From IMG/VR virus record IMGVR_UViG_3300032214_001699, positions 1-53,960 of that record: a stretch of DNA of 53,960 nucleotides. One strand, written 5' to 3'. Made by a program: the position numbers and the translations under genes. Source of the DNA: a virus. Positions 51,907 through 53,960 of this stretch are shown here, piece after piece. The notes under the pieces are model-generated. The model had not been told where the DNA came from. It did not search any database and worked only from the letters and a program-made list of their open reading frames with translations. Every line of letters begins with the position of its first letter. Within the stretch, counting starts at the first letter, position 1.

Positions 51907-51912
51907 CGTCAA
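51884..51912 (-). promoter_or_regulatory. Sigma70-like promoter C downstream of groEL no. 2
   Basis: Minus strand TTGACG (-35), 17-base spacer ending CCTGGGTGGT, TATCTT (-10). The same design as promoters A and B. It lies just after the stop of groEL no. 2 and would serve the 74-, 301- and 89-residue genes. Confidence 0.7.
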
Positions 51913-51919
51913 GGATTTC

Positions 51920-53542
51920 CTATTTTTTTATTTGTTCAAGTTCAGTCATATCTTCAAATATACAAACTTCCGTTGTAAGTAATGTACCTACCGCAGAAAC
52001 AGCGTGCTGAACTCCCATCTTAACTACCTTAACAGGATCTATAATCCCTCGATCCATCATATCTGGAATAAACTCGCCTCTAAGGGCATCAAAGCCGCAA
52101 AATCCTCCGGACTCCCTAATCTTCTGCTGAGCTTCGAAGTGCTCGAACCCAGCATTACTCATAATTTGCCTGAACGGCTCTTTTAAAGCATCCCTTAGAA
52201 TCCTCAGTCCCGCCAACTCTTCTGGTAAAAATTTCTTCACCTCGTCTGAAGAAATAAAAGAACTTAGCGAATCTGAGGCCTGAATTAGGGCCGAACCGCC
52301 GCCAGGAACAATTCCCATTTCAATAGCTGCACGAACGGCATTTAGAGCGTCTTCCACTCTATCTTTGCGCTCTCTCATCTCGCTCTCTGTTGCGCCGCCA
52401 ACCCTGAAGATTGCCGCTCCTCCGGAAAGTTTTGATATTCGTTCTTTTACAGATGATGCCTGAACATCAAAAAGCTCTCTTGACCCAAGCTGTTCTTTTA
52501 GCGCCGAGATTCTCGACTGAATAGAGCTCCTACTTCCCGCACCATCGATAATGGTTGTGCTGTTTCTGCTGACAACAATTCGTCGGGCTCTACCCAAATC
52601 TTCTATTTCAACATTCTTTAGTGCCTGACCGGATTGATTGTCAAAGACCCTTCCTCCAAGGAGGATTGCGAGATCCTCAAGCATATCTCTCCTGGTATCA
52701 CCAAAGCCTGGGGCCTTTATTGCGCAGCAGATTAGGCCAGCTTTTTGACGGTTCAGAACGAGAGTTGCCAGCGCCTCGCCATCGATATCTCTTGCTATGA
52801 TTAGGAATGGTCTACCGACACCATGAACCTTTTGGATTATGGATAGAAAGTCTTGTGATGAAGATATCTTATCGTCGTAAAGAATAACGAAAGGATTCTC
52901 CAATTCACAATTCATTTTTTCAAGATTCAAAACAAATGCAGGAGATACGAAACCTCTAGCAAGCTGAATCCCTTCTGTGTAGGTAACCTGAGTTAGGCCT
53001 CCTGTTGAGTCCTCCACAGAAATTACTCCGTCCTCACCAACGGTGGATACGACTTCGCCAACAAGTGCGCCCAACTCCGAATCATTATTCGTTGATATTG
53101 TCGCAATACTCTTGAGGGAGTCTTCATCATTTACTGGTCTTGCGAGTTGGTCAAGGAATGAGATTACTCTACTAAGACCAATATCCATACCTCTCTTAAG
53201 AAGTACGGGGTTATGGCCAGCCGCAATCATCTTTATACCTTCATTAAAGATCGATTGAGCGAGAACTGTAGCTGTAGTTGTACCATCACCAGCAGCAGTG
53301 TTTGTTGCGGAGGCAACCGTCTTTATTAGCTGGGCACCCATATCCTTTACGGGATCTCTTAAATTTATAGATTTCGCAACCGTAACGCCATCCTTTGTGA
53401 TTAGCGGTGGTCCATACTCCCTTTCTATTGCCGCATGACGACCTCTTGGACCAAGAGTTGCTTTAACTGCATTAGCCAAAACATTTACGCCGACCTGAAT
53501 TTCAGATCTGGCATCAGCACCAAACTTGACTTCTTTAAACAT
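51920..53542 (-). CDS. groEL: Chaperonin GroEL/Hsp60 homologue no. 2
   Basis: 540 residues from ATG 53542 (MFKEVKFGADARSEIQ), overlapping the methyltransferase stop by 8 bases; the longer frame adds a basic extension unlike GroEL. Signatures: KATLGPRGRHAA, KDGVTVAKSINLRDP, AAGDGTTTATVLAQSIF (ATP-binding Asp), RVEDALNAVRAAIEMG and GIVPGGGSALIQ. The C-terminus is CIFEDMTELEQIKK; no GGM tail. It differs from GroEL no. 1 along its length, so this is not a recent duplicate. No GroES is visible. By family knowledge it folds proteins and may serve particular virion proteins. Confidence 0.95.
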   Translation of the reverse strand: MFKEVKFGADARSEIQVGVNVLANAVKATLGPRGRHAAIEREYGPPLITKDGVTVAKSINLRDPVKDMGAQLIKTVASATNTAAGDGTTTATVLAQSIFNEGIKMIAAGHNPVLLKRGMDIGLSRVISFLDQLARPVNDEDSLKSIATISTNNDSELGALVGEVVSTVGEDGVISVEDSTGGLTQVTYTEGIQLARGFVSPAFVLNLEKMNCELENPFVILYDDKISSSQDFLSIIQKVHGVGRPFLIIARDIDGEALATLVLNRQKAGLICCAIKAPGFGDTRRDMLEDLAILLGGRVFDNQSGQALKNVEIEDLGRARRIVVSRNSTTIIDGAGSRSSIQSRISALKEQLGSRELFDVQASSVKERISKLSGGAAIFRVGGATESEMRERKDRVEDALNAVRAAIEMGIVPGGGSALIQASDSLSSFISSDEVKKFLPEELAGLRILRDALKEPFRQIMSNAGFEHFEAQQKIRESGGFCGFDALRGEFIPDMMDRGIIDPVKVVKMGVQHAVSAVGTLLTTEVCIFEDMTELEQIKK

Positions 53543-53960
53543 TCTCTTCACTCTCCGTGTTTTCAATAAATATGTTACTATAAGATTTTTTTATTTTTTG
53601 ATACAAAGAGGGATTGTTTATTAGGGCCTGAGACAGCGGATCCGTTCCGGCAAATGGATCTGCAACTACGAAGTTTTCACCCGATGCCTGTAGCAAAATA
53701 TCTTCCCATATCTCCTTCGGCTTTGCAGACAGGTGGGTTCCGGTTGGTTTTCGATAAGAAAAGAGATTGCCCTTTTTTACAACAAACTTTGAGGGCTTTC
53801 CCTTTGATACATAAATTATGTATTCCACTTGGTTTCGCCAGTGATATCCCATGCCTATCGATTTCTTATCCCAAACAAGGATGTTCCTAAAAGTCCATCC
53901 CGACTTTTCCAAGCCATCCTTCGTGAAGAAAAGACCGTCTCGATTACAGAAGACATAAGC
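53535..53960 (-). CDS. DNA methyltransferase (N6-adenine/N4-cytosine type), 5' end beyond window
   Basis: The frame is open to the right edge, so the N-terminus is missing. Visible: WTFRNILVWDKKSIGMGYHW, VEYIIYVSKGKPSKF, and motif I VVADPFAGTDPLSQAL near the C-terminus, so target-recognition and catalytic motifs come first, as in beta-class methyltransferases, where motif I is last. DPFAGTD varies from the usual DPFxGSG. It probably modifies phage DNA against host restriction. The DPPY motif would lie beyond the window. The stop overlaps groEL no. 2. Confidence 0.8.
   Translation of the reverse strand, partial: AYVFCNRDGLFFTKDGLEKSGWTFRNILVWDKKSIGMGYHWRNQVEYIIYVSKGKPSKFVVKKGNLFSYRKPTGTHLSAKPKEIWEDILLQASGENFVVADPFAGTDPLSQALINNPSLYQKIKKSYSNIFIENTESEENV

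Noticed and set aside
1-53960. tRNA genes
   Set aside because: No intergenic space of tRNA size showed a cloverleaf; gaps are filled by hairpins, promoters or short leaders.

Overview
The window is an almost gapless, AT-rich block in which every supported gene lies on the minus strand, so transcription runs right to left. It carries a terminase large subunit, virion and tail-fibre proteins, a DnaE-type DNA polymerase, recombination genes and phage-style sigma factors, with genes often overlapping by 1-17 bases at ATGA, TAATG or TGATG junctions. This points to a large, probably jumbo, tailed bacteriophage of a bacterium. No tRNA, rRNA, integrase, insertion sequence or CRISPR array was seen. 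The terminase gene runs off the left edge and a DNA methyltransferase gene runs off the right edge.

Layout. 0-9.6 kb is a packaging and virion block: TerL interrupted by an intein, a putative HTH small terminase, a CCA-adding-enzyme-like nucleotidyltransferase and several unrecognised, probably virion, proteins. 9.6-31.9 kb is replication, recombination and transcription: a DnaG-type TOPRIM primase gene whose zinc-finger half lies about 20 kb away, a fractured recA/uvsX carrying a split intein around a free-standing Vsr-like homing endonuclease, GroEL no. 1, RuvC, SSB, a type II glutamine synthetase, DnaE with a mini-intein, a sigma factor with a zinc ribbon, a RecB/Cas4-like nuclease, SbcC/SbcD (gp46/gp47) and an FtsK-like ATPase. 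32.6-36.5 kb encodes three fibre-like virion proteins. 36.5-48.9 kb is a host-takeover and metabolism block: HU-like protein, HNH-like nuclease, KhpA-like KH protein, small heat-shock protein, ThyX, an M16 peptidase, a VWA/HEALH metallopeptidase with its MoxR-type ATPase, IMP dehydrogenase with an intein, an exported HEIAH peptidase, a DHH phosphoesterase and adenylosuccinate synthetase. 49-51.8 kb holds unrecognised genes. GroEL no. 2 and the methyltransferase close the window.

How it fits together. Glutamine synthetase, IMP dehydrogenase, adenylosuccinate synthetase and ThyX suggest that the phage pushes nitrogen and nucleotides into DNA synthesis. Two chaperonins, a small heat-shock protein, the MoxR/VWA pair and two metallopeptidases form an unusually large protein-quality-control set. 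RecA, RuvC, SSB, SbcCD and the nuclease form a recombination-repair system. Four genes carry inteins: terL (with LAGLIDADG endonuclease), recA (split), dnaE (mini) and guaB (mini).

Regulation. Three sigma70-like promoters share the same plan (TTGAC[C/G], 17-base G-rich spacer containing GGTGGT or GGCGGT, TA-rich -10). They drive the MoxR/VWA unit and the 49-51.8 kb cluster. Several strong intrinsic terminators end with their U-tract directly against the next ATG.
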